DNA of 54,829 nucleotides from Candidatus Sulfuritelmatomonas gaucii (lineage in GTDB: Bacteria > Acidobacteriota > Terriglobia > Terriglobales > Acidobacteriaceae): NCBI GenBank assembly GCA_900290245.1, contig OKRB01000095.1, forward strand, positions 1-54,829. Reading direction: 5' to 3'. The translations under genes and the position numbers were made by a program. Within the stretch, counting starts at the first letter, position 1; each line of letters opens with the position of its first letter. Below the pieces are notes generated by a model. That model had not been told where the DNA came from. It saw nothing but the letters and a program-made list of their open reading frames with translations, and did not search any database. This document shows positions 45,829 through 54,752 of this stretch, one piece after another.

Positions 45829-45868
45829 AAGCCAAATGCGTCTCGGGGCGCTTTTAAGTTGCCACCGG
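45829..45868 (-). repeat. 40-bp inverted repeat, left member
   Basis: These 40 bases are the exact reverse complement of 52669-52708. The shared sequence includes AACTTAAAAGCGCCCCGAGA. The pair encloses two HAF proteins, a hydrolase and a regulator. The flanking 45641-45828 shows no gene. Confidence 0.8.
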
Positions 45869-45893
45869 TGGTCTGTGGCGCTCAATCAACGAG

Positions 45894-47081
45894 TCAGTGA
45901 AGCTGAACTGTGACCACGTTTTCGTTGGTCCCGTCTAAGGCAGATGTAGCCACGACCAAACGAAGGTCGTTAACCTTGACGACGTTCCAGGCGTCGGGCA
46001 GTCCAAGCGATTGCACGCTGTTCGGTGTCTTGAGGTTCCAGACTGTTGCTACATCGTTTCCGTTTGCGTCCAAACTGTCCCCGACAACGTCACCGAGATC
46101 GTTGATGCCCCAGGCTTCAGCCCCACCGCTGTTTTCGTCCTGAACTGTCCCGGTCAAGGAGGCTAGCAGGACATAGGTATAGGCTGTTCGAAGAACGTTC
46201 GTTGGTTTCCAGACCACTGGGAACCAATTGCTCCAGTCCTTCAGCGCAACCCAGCCTGCAATCTCCCCTTTTTCGTTGATATCGGAGGCGCCGGCCTGGT
46301 CAAATCCTGCGGGAATCGGAAGCTGTGAGACCCTCCAGCCTTTCCCGCCGGGAAGTGGAGTCCACATCATTGGAAAATCCAGACCATAGGGTCCGGCATT
46401 GGGATTCACCGAAAGACCTACGAGCTGCCCGAAATCATTTGCCGCTTCCACAGCCCACTGGGCCTCGCTTTCAAATTCCTTGGTATCGAGTTGCTGTATG
46501 GTCCACACAGTGACCAGCTTTCTTCCGTCCCACTGCGGGCTGGCAGTCCACACCACGGGTGTTGTTGTTACGCCATCATGGCCGAAGAATCCGTTGCCGC
46601 TCCATCCGGTGATGAGGCTGCCCAGGTGATTGGTGTTGCTCGCCGCGCTGTAGTAGCTGGAGCTATTAGATCCGCCTAGCGCTCCGATGTCGAACATCCC
46701 GGTATCGGGTGTCCAGGCAAATGCGTGAATCGTGGTGTTATCGCTGATTTCCGTGTGACCCACGATCATGCCCGTATCAGACACACCCATAGCCATCACT
46801 TCCGTGTCGGTCCGCTCACCCCCCAGAGTGCCCAGATCAACCCACTTTCCGGTATTCGGCCCGATAGAAGGCACATACAAGGGGCGTGTGTACCCTTTCG
46901 AGTTATCGCCAAAGCCAACAACAATTCCGGCATCGTTGATTCCGCAGGCTTCAGCCCAATGTCCGCCTTTGAAATGGCCGAGCTCTGTATATGGCGTATT
47001 TTTTGCTGATGGCCTCTGCGACCACGTAGCTGCTGCCAAGAATGTTAGAGAAATTACAATCAGGCCTGTGAGCTGTTTCAT
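45894..47081 (-). CDS. Secreted HAF-repeat protein, 395 residues
   Basis: Signal peptide (LTGLIVISLTFLAAATWSQ). Repeats of HAF type follow, alternating a motif like VDLGTLGGERT or FDIGALGGSNS with NDAGIVVGF- or NDLGDVVGD-like turns (about six to seven units). HAF proteins are common in soil bacteria; function unknown, possibly a propeller. It follows a larger relative (47259-48746) on the same strand across about 180 bases. TAAAC-poor start region; the ATG is preceded by GGAGG. Confidence 0.83.
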   Translation of the reverse strand: MKQLTGLIVISLTFLAAATWSQRPSAKNTPYTELGHFKGGHWAEACGINDAGIVVGFGDNSKGYTRPLYVPSIGPNTGKWVDLGTLGGERTDTEVMAMGVSDTGMIVGHTEISDNTTIHAFAWTPDTGMFDIGALGGSNSSSYYSAASNTNHLGSLITGWSGNGFFGHDGVTTTPVVWTASPQWDGRKLVTVWTIQQLDTKEFESEAQWAVEAANDFGQLVGLSVNPNAGPYGLDFPMMWTPLPGGKGWRVSQLPIPAGFDQAGASDINEKGEIAGWVALKDWSNWFPVVWKPTNVLRTAYTYVLLASLTGTVQDENSGGAEAWGINDLGDVVGDSLDANGNDVATVWNLKTPNSVQSLGLPDAWNVVKVNDLRLVVATSALDGTNENVVTVQLH

Positions 47082-47258
47082 AGAAACCCTCCTTGATTTG
47101 CATTCGCAGAGCGCTCCATCCTGGCGGCTTGCCCGGGAGAGATTTTTGAGGCCCTGTCACCGAAGTTTGTGAGATGAGATGGAAAACCGTTCGTCGAAAC
47201 AGAACGACGAATGCCGTGTTTTCTGATCCATTGCATAAATATCGGTTGCTCGCGCCGG

Positions 47259-48746
47259 TCAATACCGGTCTGGTATGGCGTAGCGAGGTCCAAACGGATT
47301 CTGCAGCCATCCGTGAGGGCCGGCAAATGGAAGGCTCGGCTTGCCGGCATGCGGAGACACGAAACGATTCTCCTGGCTCTCAATGATTCGACGCTGGCAG
47401 GCCTCTCCACAATCACCATGGGGTACGAGCACAGCTGTGTGAACGTCGCCGTTCGGGAGCATGCCTTGGGCGACAATCAGTCCTCGATCCGTAATGTAGG
47501 TGCCCTGACCGAGGATCAGGTCCGTTGGATTTTCAACAAGAGCATTCAAGTCGACAATTGAACCGCTCTCCCAAAGAAAGGCACGCCCACCCCAGTAGTC
47601 TGAGCATGGGAAGGAATGACCCACGATTTGCCGGCTGTCGTTGATACTCCACGCTTCTGAGCAAGTGTCCTGACCGATGGCACCCAGATCCCAGGCTTTG
47701 CCGCCGCTCCAGAGCACAGCGTGGGTCACTTCGTCACCTGCTATCGCAGATCCCCCAACAACGTCACTGGCCTCGTTGATCCAAAACGCGACGGAGTAGC
47801 TCCCGCCACTCAACGGAAGAAGATCGCTCAGGATACCGTGTTCCCAAAGAAAGCCGTGGGACAACTGGTCACCTGCCAGAGTTGAGGTGCCCACAACCTG
47901 ACCCCGATCATTCAGCCACATAGGAGTACTCTTGGTGCCTCCCAATGTGCCCAAGTCGGTCATCTTTCCGTTCTCCCAAAGGAACGAGTGAACTGTAGGG
48001 ATCCCCGTTTCGGAATTCGGTGTGTCATTCGCAAACGAGTAACCGGTAATCTGCCCACGTTGGTTGATGGCATAAGCCAGGGCATCCGGGCCACCCAACG
48101 TGCCCAGATCTTGCTTCATCCCCCTCTCCCACACAAACGCACGTACTTGTGTGGTGAGCGGCCACGTCCCGGACAGGCCGAGCGACTCGAATGCACTCGA
48201 GAAATCATCGCCGATTGCATTCGACGCCCATCCAACTACCTGGCCGCGGTCATTGACAGCGGCTGCTGTACCCTGCGTTCCGCCAAAGGTGTCGAGATCG
48301 ATAAGCTCGCCGTGATTCCAAACGACGGGATGGGTTTCCGGGTATCCGTTTGAATCAATGAATCCGGTTTCAGAAAATCCTGCCGCCAGACCGTAGTTGT
48401 TGATCGAGAAGGCCCAACTGCTGTTGTCGGCGTTTTTCAGCGAACCGAGATCGATTAGTGTGCCACCTTTCCACTGGAAGGCGTGTATCGCAGAGCAGCC
48501 CCAGCCGAAGATGACGTCGAGCATGCAGTATGGAGCCAAGGGATCGGCAGAGCCCGTTTGTGCGGTGCCAATTGCACCCTGGCCCGTGAGACTCGTTGCG
48601 AAATACGAGGTCGTGCTGTTGGGCCCACCCAACGTGCCCAGATCGTAGAGAGTGTACTGTTGGTGCTTAGGTCCCGCCATTGGCTGTGGCCACGCGGCTG
48701 GAACCAAGCAGAAGAGGAGCAGCATCAGACTGCCAATACTTTTCAT
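47259..48746 (-). CDS. Secreted HAF-repeat protein, 495 residues
   Basis: Start at the ATG of 48744-48746 because GGGAGGAC lies six bases upstream and a signal peptide follows (SLMLLLFCLVPAAWPQ); the frame continues upstream without support. About eight repeats: YDLGTLGGPNS, IDLDTFGGTQG, QDLGTLGGPDA, TDLGTLGGTKS and further variants, each followed by an NxxGxxxG turn such as NDRGQVVGWAS. Same family as the 395-residue neighbour. Likely a surface or secreted propeller-like protein. Confidence 0.84.
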   Translation of the reverse strand: MKSIGSLMLLLFCLVPAAWPQPMAGPKHQQYTLYDLGTLGGPNSTTSYFATSLTGQGAIGTAQTGSADPLAPYCMLDVIFGWGCSAIHAFQWKGGTLIDLGSLKNADNSSWAFSINNYGLAAGFSETGFIDSNGYPETHPVVWNHGELIDLDTFGGTQGTAAAVNDRGQVVGWASNAIGDDFSSAFESLGLSGTWPLTTQVRAFVWERGMKQDLGTLGGPDALAYAINQRGQITGYSFANDTPNSETGIPTVHSFLWENGKMTDLGTLGGTKSTPMWLNDRGQVVGTSTLAGDQLSHGFLWEHGILSDLLPLSGGSYSVAFWINEASDVVGGSAIAGDEVTHAVLWSGGKAWDLGAIGQDTCSEAWSINDSRQIVGHSFPCSDYWGGRAFLWESGSIVDLNALVENPTDLILGQGTYITDRGLIVAQGMLPNGDVHTAVLVPHGDCGEACQRRIIESQENRFVSPHAGKPSLPFAGPHGWLQNPFGPRYAIPDRY

Positions 48747-48959
48747 GATTGTCCTCCCTGGGAGAAGCTCGTCCTGAGCTTGCTGTCCTGACCTAACCCG
48801 GAGCCCTCGGATCGCCATAGCGTCGAATGTGCTTTCCGCACCGACCCCGCCAGTTACATTTCAGACTATCGTCACGAACACCGCTGCCAAGCCGGTCCCA
48901 GTCACCCTTCGCAGACCAAGCGACAGACAACGAACGCAACGACTCAGGCCGATAAAGCA

Positions 48960-50243
48960 TCAGTGATGGTTTTGCAGCCATTGCAGGATGGGCTGCCAGA
49001 CCAAGAGCTCTGCTTTCCTTCCGGCGAGGAGATCGCCATGGCCATAGTCCACCGACCGCATGTCGTCGGGCTGCTCCTGCACTATGCGAACGGTCACATC
49101 CCTGCTCGCCACTAGTTTGGTTGTGTATTCCCCGTAAGTGCCGAACCCTCCAGCTGCTCCAACGTAGAAGACAGGAATGGTGATGTCACTGAGATGATTT
49201 GCGAAGGTTACATCCGGCAAGTGCTTGCCGCACTCTACTGAGTCGCTGTCATAGTCCAGGCGGATCGGGGAATACGGCGGCTCATTGAACTTCAGCAGAT
49301 CGAACCACAGTGATGGTTCTGTGTAGCGCAGGTCATACGGAATGCCGTTGCTATCCATCCACCCGCCGACGAAGTGCCAGGGTATCGCGCCATTCGGCGA
49401 GGTACCGACCACGAGTCCAAACTGATAGTTGGTGAGGGTGGAATCAAACGGGGAGGTCCCGCCCGGATTGGAAAGTGCAAGGTCCCCCATCTGCCAAAGA
49501 GACGTATTGTCGTAGTAATAGACTCCGCTTTTCAGGTTCTGCTGATCAGCCGCGAAGTTCGTGCAGGCTTCTGCCTTGACCTCCGGCTCCTTGAATTTCA
49601 CACCGCAGTCCAAAGGAATAATGCCTTTGACGTTACGGAGCGCGAGCGGCCGCTGCGTGTCATCTGCTGCGACGGCATAGGTCATCTTTGCGCCGTAGCT
49701 CAGTCCGGCAAGATACAACGGGCCGGAAGGAGCAAACCCGTTTCCCCGCAGCAGACGCGCAATTGTCAATGCGGTCTGGGCGTCCTGAACGTCCGTCTCG
49801 ATCCCCCAGTTCTTCATGAAACTGAGATCTTTTGCGTCTTGGGGGACTAGCGCCCATCGATAGTCCATTCCCCACACGTCAATGTTGTTCTTAGCAAGGT
49901 AGATGGCAATGGAGCGATCCCTGACGATATCGGGGTCAATCAATGGCTCGACATAAAGGGTTGCGAAATAAGTGGGCTCGCCGCCGAAAAACATCACCGC
50001 TTGTGCGAGCTGCTTGGGTTGGAACGGTTGAGTTTCCTGGACGATGCGATGAATGCGAATCTTGTCGTACTGTCCCGGGCCCACAACTACGTCAAATCGG
50101 TAGTAAGCAACGTTGTCGAACAGGACCTGCCGATCCACGTTCGCGATCTTCCACAATGGAGAGTTCTGACCATTCGCGAGGCACGTAGCCCCAACGAAGA
50201 AGAACACCATCATCGTGAGAGCAGCCGCTAGCATTCTGCGCAT
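48960..50243 (-). CDS. Secreted alpha/beta-hydrolase
   Basis: 427 residues with a signal peptide (LAAALTMMVFFFVGATCLA). The nucleophile elbow is LAGLSYGAKM (Ser182). A late DYGHGDLL (His ~408) fits the catalytic His, and the Asp before it is in the FYVGAAGGFGTYGEY/VASRDVTV region. It acts outside the cytoplasm on esters or similar bonds. It lies upstream of the two HAF genes on the same strand, and divergent from the regulator at 50622, so the three may form one regulated set. Confidence 0.82.
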   Translation of the reverse strand: MRRMLAAALTMMVFFFVGATCLANGQNSPLWKIANVDRQVLFDNVAYYRFDVVVGPGQYDKIRIHRIVQETQPFQPKQLAQAVMFFGGEPTYFATLYVEPLIDPDIVRDRSIAIYLAKNNIDVWGMDYRWALVPQDAKDLSFMKNWGIETDVQDAQTALTIARLLRGNGFAPSGPLYLAGLSYGAKMTYAVAADDTQRPLALRNVKGIIPLDCGVKFKEPEVKAEACTNFAADQQNLKSGVYYYDNTSLWQMGDLALSNPGGTSPFDSTLTNYQFGLVVGTSPNGAIPWHFVGGWMDSNGIPYDLRYTEPSLWFDLLKFNEPPYSPIRLDYDSDSVECGKHLPDVTFANHLSDITIPVFYVGAAGGFGTYGEYTTKLVASRDVTVRIVQEQPDDMRSVDYGHGDLLAGRKAELLVWQPILQWLQNHH

Positions 50244-50621
50244 AGATTTACCTCCTGTGCCAGATGTGTATTGATGAGCCGTACATCGCGGAATGAACCT
50301 TCATGGACCCACAAAGTGCGCACGCAAGCGAAGTGACTTCGCGCTAAGTCAGGCAGACCGACAGACCGCGAACATAGCGGCTTCGTCAGAGAACTGCGCG
50401 GTCACGAACACTTGATTGCACCCTCCCCCGTTTCTTTTCAGGCCTTGAAACTGAGCCGGATTGGCGTCGAAGTCAATGCACGCGCACGCGCGGCAGGGTG
50501 AAACATTTATAAAGCGGTAACTTGCTGAATAAACTAAAGTTATACCTCCAGATGTAGAGTTGCACCGGCGCCGTCGCGAAGCGGTGGTAGACTCTTCGCA
50601 AATTCAAGGTGAAGTCCTCAA
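50244..50621. promoter_or_regulatory. Divergent promoter region, hydrolase / regulator
   Basis: About 380 bases. TAACTT (50518-50523) and AAGTTA (50537-50542) form a short inverted repeat in an A/T-rich stretch ~80 bases before the regulator start, a candidate binding site. No gene seen. Confidence 0.4.
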
Positions 50622-52646
50622 ATGCACGATCAGGACGGCCGACCCTCAAGAGTTCGGTTCAGCGTCTTTGAAGCGGACCTCCGCCGGGGAGAACTGCGGA
50701 AACATGGATTGAAGCTCAAGCTTCATGGTCAGCCCTTCCAAATCCTCGCCATGCTGCTTGGACGCCCCGGGGAGTTGGTGACCCGCGAAGAAATACAAGA
50801 GAAACTTTGGCCGCAAAATACCTTCGTCGACTTCGAACACAGCGTCAACACTTCTATAAAGCGGCTGCGAGAAGTCCTGGGGGATAGCGCAACTCTGCCC
50901 CGTTTCATTGAGACTCTGCCGCGGCAGGGATACCGGTTCATCGCACCGGTCGAGATTCTCGCCTCAGAGCCGCATTCCGATGCGAGCGGCGAAACGCTCC
51001 TTTCGTCGGACTCAGAAAACTCTTCAGCAGAAGTGGGCCTGGCCTCCGCAATGAGCAACGGAGAGAACAGCCTGTCGGGACTGCGTCGAAAGGCCCGCAC
51101 CCACAAGGTCCCCGAAACAGCGGACAGCCGGCAGCGGAGACGAAACAGAGTATGGGCTCCGCTATTGGCAGTCGTCGCGGTTGCCGGGTTGCTCGCCATG
51201 CTTTTCGCAGGGAAACTCCGTGATTCTTTGTCCTCGCGGCTTGCACCGCCGCCCACATTCGAGTCCATCGCCGTTCTGCCGCTCGAGAATCTGTCGCACG
51301 ATCCGGAGCAGGAATACTTTGCTGATGGAATGACGGAGGAGTTGATTACTAATCTGGGTCAGATTCGAGCGCTGCGCGTGGTCTCGCGGACCTCAGTAAT
51401 GCACTACAAGGACACAAAGGAATCCGTGCCGCAGATCGCGAAAGAGCTGAACGTCGACGCAGTGGTTGAGGGGACGGTATTGCGGAGTGGCGACCGGATT
51501 CGGGTTACGGCAAACCTGCTGAATGCGAAAACTGACCGCCATATTTGGGCCGAAAGCTACGAGCGCGATCTTCGAGATGTACTTTCGTTGCAGGATGAGC
51601 TGGCACGGACGATCGCTGAGGAAATCAGGATCAAGCTAACGGCGCAGGAGATGGCCCGTCTGTCGGGTTCACCCACGGTCAGTCCTGAGGCTTACAGGCT
51701 TTACCTGCAAGCTCGATTTCACTGTTACAAGAGAACGTTGCCGGAACTGGAAAAAAGCATTCAGCTCTTTCAGCAGACGCTCGCAGAAGATCCCGGATAC
51801 GCATCGGCATACGCAGGACTCGCCGAGTCTTACGGTTTGTTGCCCTTTTACGGCGGTGGTTCGTCACACGATACGTTTCCAAAAGCTAAGGCTGCTGCTT
51901 TGAAGGCCGTCGAGCTGGATGATTCCCTCGCCGAGGCCCATGGGGCGCTCGGTTTTGTCCTCCTTTATGGCGATTGGGATTGGGCGGGAGCAGATAAGGA
52001 GCTGCGGCGTGCAATTGAACTGAATCCGAGCTACCCCACTTCCCACCATTGGTACGCCGAATACCTGGTTGCGATGGGACGGAGCGACGCCGCTGTCGCC
52101 GAGATCCGGCGCGCCCAGGAACTCGATCCCCTCTCGCCTCTTCTTCTCGCAATCGGAGCGGAGATCTACACGGACGCACACCGCTACGACGAATGTATTG
52201 ATGATAGTAAGAAAACACTTGAGCTTGATCCCAATTTCGCGCTTGCACATGAGCATCTCGGAGGATGCCTGTTGCAGAAAAAGCTCTATAAAGAAGCGGG
52301 GGCTGAGTATATGGAAGCCGGACGGATTTTGGGGTCCACTGAATCGGATCTGATGGCGCTTGGATATGCCCTCACTGGCAGGAGAGCCGACGCCGTAAAG
52401 ACTCTGGAGCGGTCAAAAGCAGACCCGCATCTCCCCACGCGTGATTCGATCTTGGAAGCACGCATTTGTCTTGAGGCGGATCTTTGCACCAAAGAGGAGA
52501 CCCTGGATTGGCTCGAAAAAGCATATCGCGAGCATGAAGCTTACATGCCATTCTTGAATGTGCATCCTGCATTCGACCCGCTCCGCTCCGATCCTCGCTT
52601 CCAGGATCTGATTTGGCGTATGCACTTCCCAAACGATGATCACTAA
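50622..52646 (+). CDS. CadC-like winged-helix regulator with TPR domain
   Basis: 674 residues. An OmpR/CadC-type winged helix at ~8-103 (ELVTREEIQEKLWPQNTFVD, NTSIKRLREVLGDSA, RQGYRFIAPV). One membrane helix at ~175-195 (PLLAVVAVAGLLAMLFAG). A periplasmic module begins ESIAVLPLENLSHDPEQEYF (~217), related to the TolB-N-like domain, and then TPR repeats run to the end. Acidobacteria have many of these. It probably senses an external signal through the membrane and binds DNA directly. Divergent from the hydrolase gene, hence a candidate controller of it. Confidence 0.88.
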   Translation: MHDQDGRPSRVRFSVFEADLRRGELRKHGLKLKLHGQPFQILAMLLGRPGELVTREEIQEKLWPQNTFVDFEHSVNTSIKRLREVLGDSATLPRFIETLPRQGYRFIAPVEILASEPHSDASGETLLSSDSENSSAEVGLASAMSNGENSLSGLRRKARTHKVPETADSRQRRRNRVWAPLLAVVAVAGLLAMLFAGKLRDSLSSRLAPPPTFESIAVLPLENLSHDPEQEYFADGMTEELITNLGQIRALRVVSRTSVMHYKDTKESVPQIAKELNVDAVVEGTVLRSGDRIRVTANLLNAKTDRHIWAESYERDLRDVLSLQDELARTIAEEIRIKLTAQEMARLSGSPTVSPEAYRLYLQARFHCYKRTLPELEKSIQLFQQTLAEDPGYASAYAGLAESYGLLPFYGGGSSHDTFPKAKAAALKAVELDDSLAEAHGALGFVLLYGDWDWAGADKELRRAIELNPSYPTSHHWYAEYLVAMGRSDAAVAEIRRAQELDPLSPLLLAIGAEIYTDAHRYDECIDDSKKTLELDPNFALAHEHLGGCLLQKKLYKEAGAEYMEAGRILGSTESDLMALGYALTGRRADAVKTLERSKADPHLPTRDSILEARICLEADLCTKEETLDWLEKAYREHEAYMPFLNVHPAFDPLRSDPRFQDLIWRMHFPNDDH

Positions 52647-52668
52647 AACCCGTAGACAGAGTGGTAGT

Positions 52669-52768
52669 CCGGTGGCAACTTAAAAGCGCCCCGAGACGCA
52701 TTTGGCTTTGTGTCACAACCCACACCTTTTGACACGGCCGGATTGGGGAGATCCGGCCATGTGTTTTG
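52669..52768 (+). repeat. 40-bp inverted repeat right member plus palindrome copy B
   Basis: 52669-52708 is the reverse complement of 45829-45868. It continues into CCCACACCTTTTGACACGGC and a stem ACACGGCCGGAT (52732-52743) / ATCCGGCCATGT (52751-52762, one mismatch). On the minus strand this lies directly after the small membrane gene at 52775, as copy A does after its relative. It is the longest copy of the repeat family in the window. Confidence 0.75.
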
Positions 52769-52774
52769 TGGGGT

Positions 52775-53041
52775 TTACGGGGTGGGTTTTTGGAGGTCTT
52801 TTGTCACAGCGACGACGTGCTTGTGGATGTCGTGGATGACGCGGCGCTGGTGATCGAGTTCATGTTGTAGGTTCGGTGCCCCGGGTCTGGCTTCGTGGAG
52901 TTGATCACGAAGTTCGTCATTGGTTTTTTCGAGATATTTGCGAACACGGGCCTGGCCGCCGAGAGCTTCGCCGATCATGAAGCCGAAGGTGGCCGACAAC
53001 AACATCCATAGCGGTAAGACGGCAGCTGATTCATCGATCAT
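52775..53041 (-). CDS. Small membrane-anchored coiled protein of the resolvase module
   Basis: 88 residues. A hydrophobic start (VLPLWMLLSATFGFMIGEAL) is followed by a charged helix (VRKYLEKTNDELRDQLHEA) that looks coiled, then IHDIHKHVVAVTKD. The ATG overlaps the resolvase stop by four bases. A truncated relative is at 33107. Function unknown; a membrane accessory of a mobile module is suggested by its company. Confidence 0.7.
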   Translation of the reverse strand: MIDESAAVLPLWMLLSATFGFMIGEALGGQARVRKYLEKTNDELRDQLHEARPGAPNLQHELDHQRRVIHDIHKHVVAVTKDLQKPTP

Positions 53042-53637
53042 GCAACTTTCTCCTGGGGGGTTGAGGCGTGCCTGTGGAGCACGCGCTGTACGGTAGCCGT
53101 CGAGATGCGATGGCCTTTTGCGATCTGTCTGATGCTCTGGCCCTGGCAGCGTTCACGGTGGATGGATTCATGGTCCAGGATTAACGGATTGCGTCCGATG
53201 TGCGTGCCGTCGAGCTTGGCGCGCCGCATGCCGGCGCGCACTCTCTCGACGATCAGGCTTCGTTCCAGCTCGGCGATCGCGGCGACGATCACGATGATGG
53301 CCCGGCCCAACGGTCCACCGGTGTCGATGTTTTCGCGGAGCGAGACATATTCGATACCCAGCCGGTTCAGCTCGTCCAACACTTCAAGGAAGTGCTTCAC
53401 CGACCTGGCGAGCCGGTCACTGGCCCAGACCAAAGCCACATCGAACTTACCGCGGCGGGCGTCGGTCATCAGCTGATCGAGGCCCGGCCGGCGGGCCTTC
53501 ACGCCGGAGATTTTGTCTGAGTATTCCTGGATGATCTCGAGGCCGCGCTGGGCGGCCATCTGGCGCAGATCGAGGAGCTGGGTCTCCAGGTGCTGATCAA
53601 CCGTGGAGACCCGGGTGTAGACGGCGGCACGCTTCAT
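53038..53637 (-). CDS. Small serine resolvase/invertase
   Basis: 199 residues from the ATG at 53635-53637, overlapping the RHH gene stop. Catalytic Ser in AAVYTRVSTVDQ (Ser10), with resolvase blocks VALVWASDRLARSVKHFLEV and RERCQGQSIRQIAKGHRIST as a C-terminal helix-turn-helix. It resolves or inverts DNA between short sites. The upstream open frame to 54018 is not part of it. Its targets might be the palindromes described here or sites outside the window. Confidence 0.9.
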   Translation of the reverse strand: MKRAAVYTRVSTVDQHLETQLLDLRQMAAQRGLEIIQEYSDKISGVKARRPGLDQLMTDARRGKFDVALVWASDRLARSVKHFLEVLDELNRLGIEYVSLRENIDTGGPLGRAIIVIVAAIAELERSLIVERVRAGMRRAKLDGTHIGRNPLILDHESIHRERCQGQSIRQIAKGHRISTATVQRVLHRHASTPQEKVA

Positions 53638-53822
53638 CTGCGCCGCCTTTTTGGTTTCGATGAGTGCTTCGTGATGTAACCCTTGATGAACTTCAGCAAC
53701 TCGTCGGTCATGTTCTGGCCTCGGGCGGCAGTCGCCGCCTTGAAGGCGTTGTGCAACTCGAAGGGTACATTCAAATTCATTCTTTTCACCTGCTGTCCTG
53801 CGACTGTGACGATTGGACTCAC
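53634..53822 (-). CDS. Ribbon-helix-helix protein (ParG/Arc-like)
   Basis: 62 residues from GTG 53822, or 48 from ATG 53780 (AGGTG seven bases upstream favours the shorter). The strand-helix-helix reads KRMNLNVPFELHNAFKAATA, then GQNMTDELLKFIKGYI, and a basic end KPKRRRR. ParG-like proteins repress their own operon and help partition. The stop overlaps the resolvase start by four bases, so it is the first gene of a three-gene unit. A plasmid-like origin of the module is likely. Confidence 0.75.
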   Translation of the reverse strand: MSPIVTVAGQQVKRMNLNVPFELHNAFKAATAARGQNMTDELLKFIKGYITKHSSKPKRRRR

Positions 53823-53842
53823 CTCCTCTCTCTAGAGGTGAG
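53818..53842. promoter_or_regulatory. Inverted repeat over the RHH gene start
   Basis: CTCACCTC (53818-53825) and GAGGTGAG (53835-53842) are exact complements nine bases apart, covering the GTG at 53822 and the GAGG ribosome site. As DNA it is a fitting operator for the RHH repressor; as RNA it would hide the ribosome site. Confidence 0.55.
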
Positions 53843-53885
53843 ATTATCCGGTTATGAGTACGGCGCGCCAGGGGGCGCGCCCCGA

Positions 53886-54185
53886 TTAGAGCTCCCAGGC
53901 CTCCCGGCAGAGCAGAACCAGGTTGGCGATCGTGTCGAAGCTGATCGACATGGCATCGGTCATGGCCCGCAGCCGGTTGATGTCCTGCGGGACAGTGCCC
54001 TCCTCGATAGAGGTCCATTCGGAAGCCTGCATGCCGGACAGGCCTGCGGCTTGCTCGATGGAAAGGCCAGTATTCTTTCGGATTGCGCCGATGTAACTGC
54101 CGAACAGGCTGCCCCAGACTGCGCGACGCTGTTCGGGGAGGTAGGAAGGCGGAAGGGTTGCGAACATCTTTTTCTCAGTAAGCAT
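53886..54185 (-). CDS. XRE-like helix-turn-helix regulator
   Basis: 99 residues from the ATG at 54183-54185 (AGGAGC upstream). Helical region SYIGAIRKNTGLSIEQAAGL followed by SGMQASEWTSIEEGTVP is the XRE-type helix-turn-helix; the end is helical (DTIANLVLLCREAWEL). It may control the adjacent module. Separate promoter from the RHH unit, 64 bases away. Confidence 0.7.
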   Translation of the reverse strand: MLTEKKMFATLPPSYLPEQRRAVWGSLFGSYIGAIRKNTGLSIEQAAGLSGMQASEWTSIEEGTVPQDINRLRAMTDAMSISFDTIANLVLLCREAWEL

Positions 54186-54272
54186 ATGAGTATTGCTCCT
54201 AAAGGACCTGCCTGTCAAGCAAGCTGGCCCACATGGATGGATTTAACTACACAGCGATTATGTGCTCAGTGA

Positions 54273-54663
54273 GGTCCACAACCAAACGCTCAAGACAACG
54301 TCTCCCGTCGTTATTACGAACGGGAACTAGGTGCAGGTCTAGGACCATCTCCTACTCTCAAGGAACACTTCGGCTATTCAGAACCTCTGCGCCGTTTCAT
54401 CCAGCGTGAGAGCTTCGAGCCCCAGGCCAACGAGATCCCCAACACCATGCCGTCGTGGCTTCCCGGCGACGACTACATGACCAACTTCAAGGTCGGCGAT
54501 CCGTACGTCCGCGTCGACGACGGCTATGCCCGTCTGCCTGGCGCCGGCTACGAGGCGCTTCATCCGGAGCTGAAAGGACTCAACCCGGAGGACTATCCGG
54601 ACATCCACAAGCTGCGCATCCTGTCCGATGTGGCTCCCTATTCGAGGGAGTACAACCAGGGTT
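54273..54663 (+). pseudogene. Internal fragment of an unknown larger protein
   Basis: One open frame reads RRYYERELGAGLGPSPTLKE, FGYSEPLRRFIQRESFEP, SWLPGDDYMTNFKVGDPYVR and DYPDIHKLRILSDVAPYSRE with protein-like composition, from an in-frame stop at 54270-54272 to about 54660. After that the sequence turns into low-quality coding. No start codon with a ribosome site precedes it and it breaks off abruptly, so it is likely an inner piece of a long gene from a plasmid or integrative element. I do not recognise the parent. Confidence 0.5.
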
Positions 54664-54752
54664 TTCCCTCCTGCCCCACACAAAAACCCTCGCGCACGCG
54701 CGGCCGGGGAAGTTGCCGGTTTCACGATGAGCTTTAGAGAACGCCGCATCCG

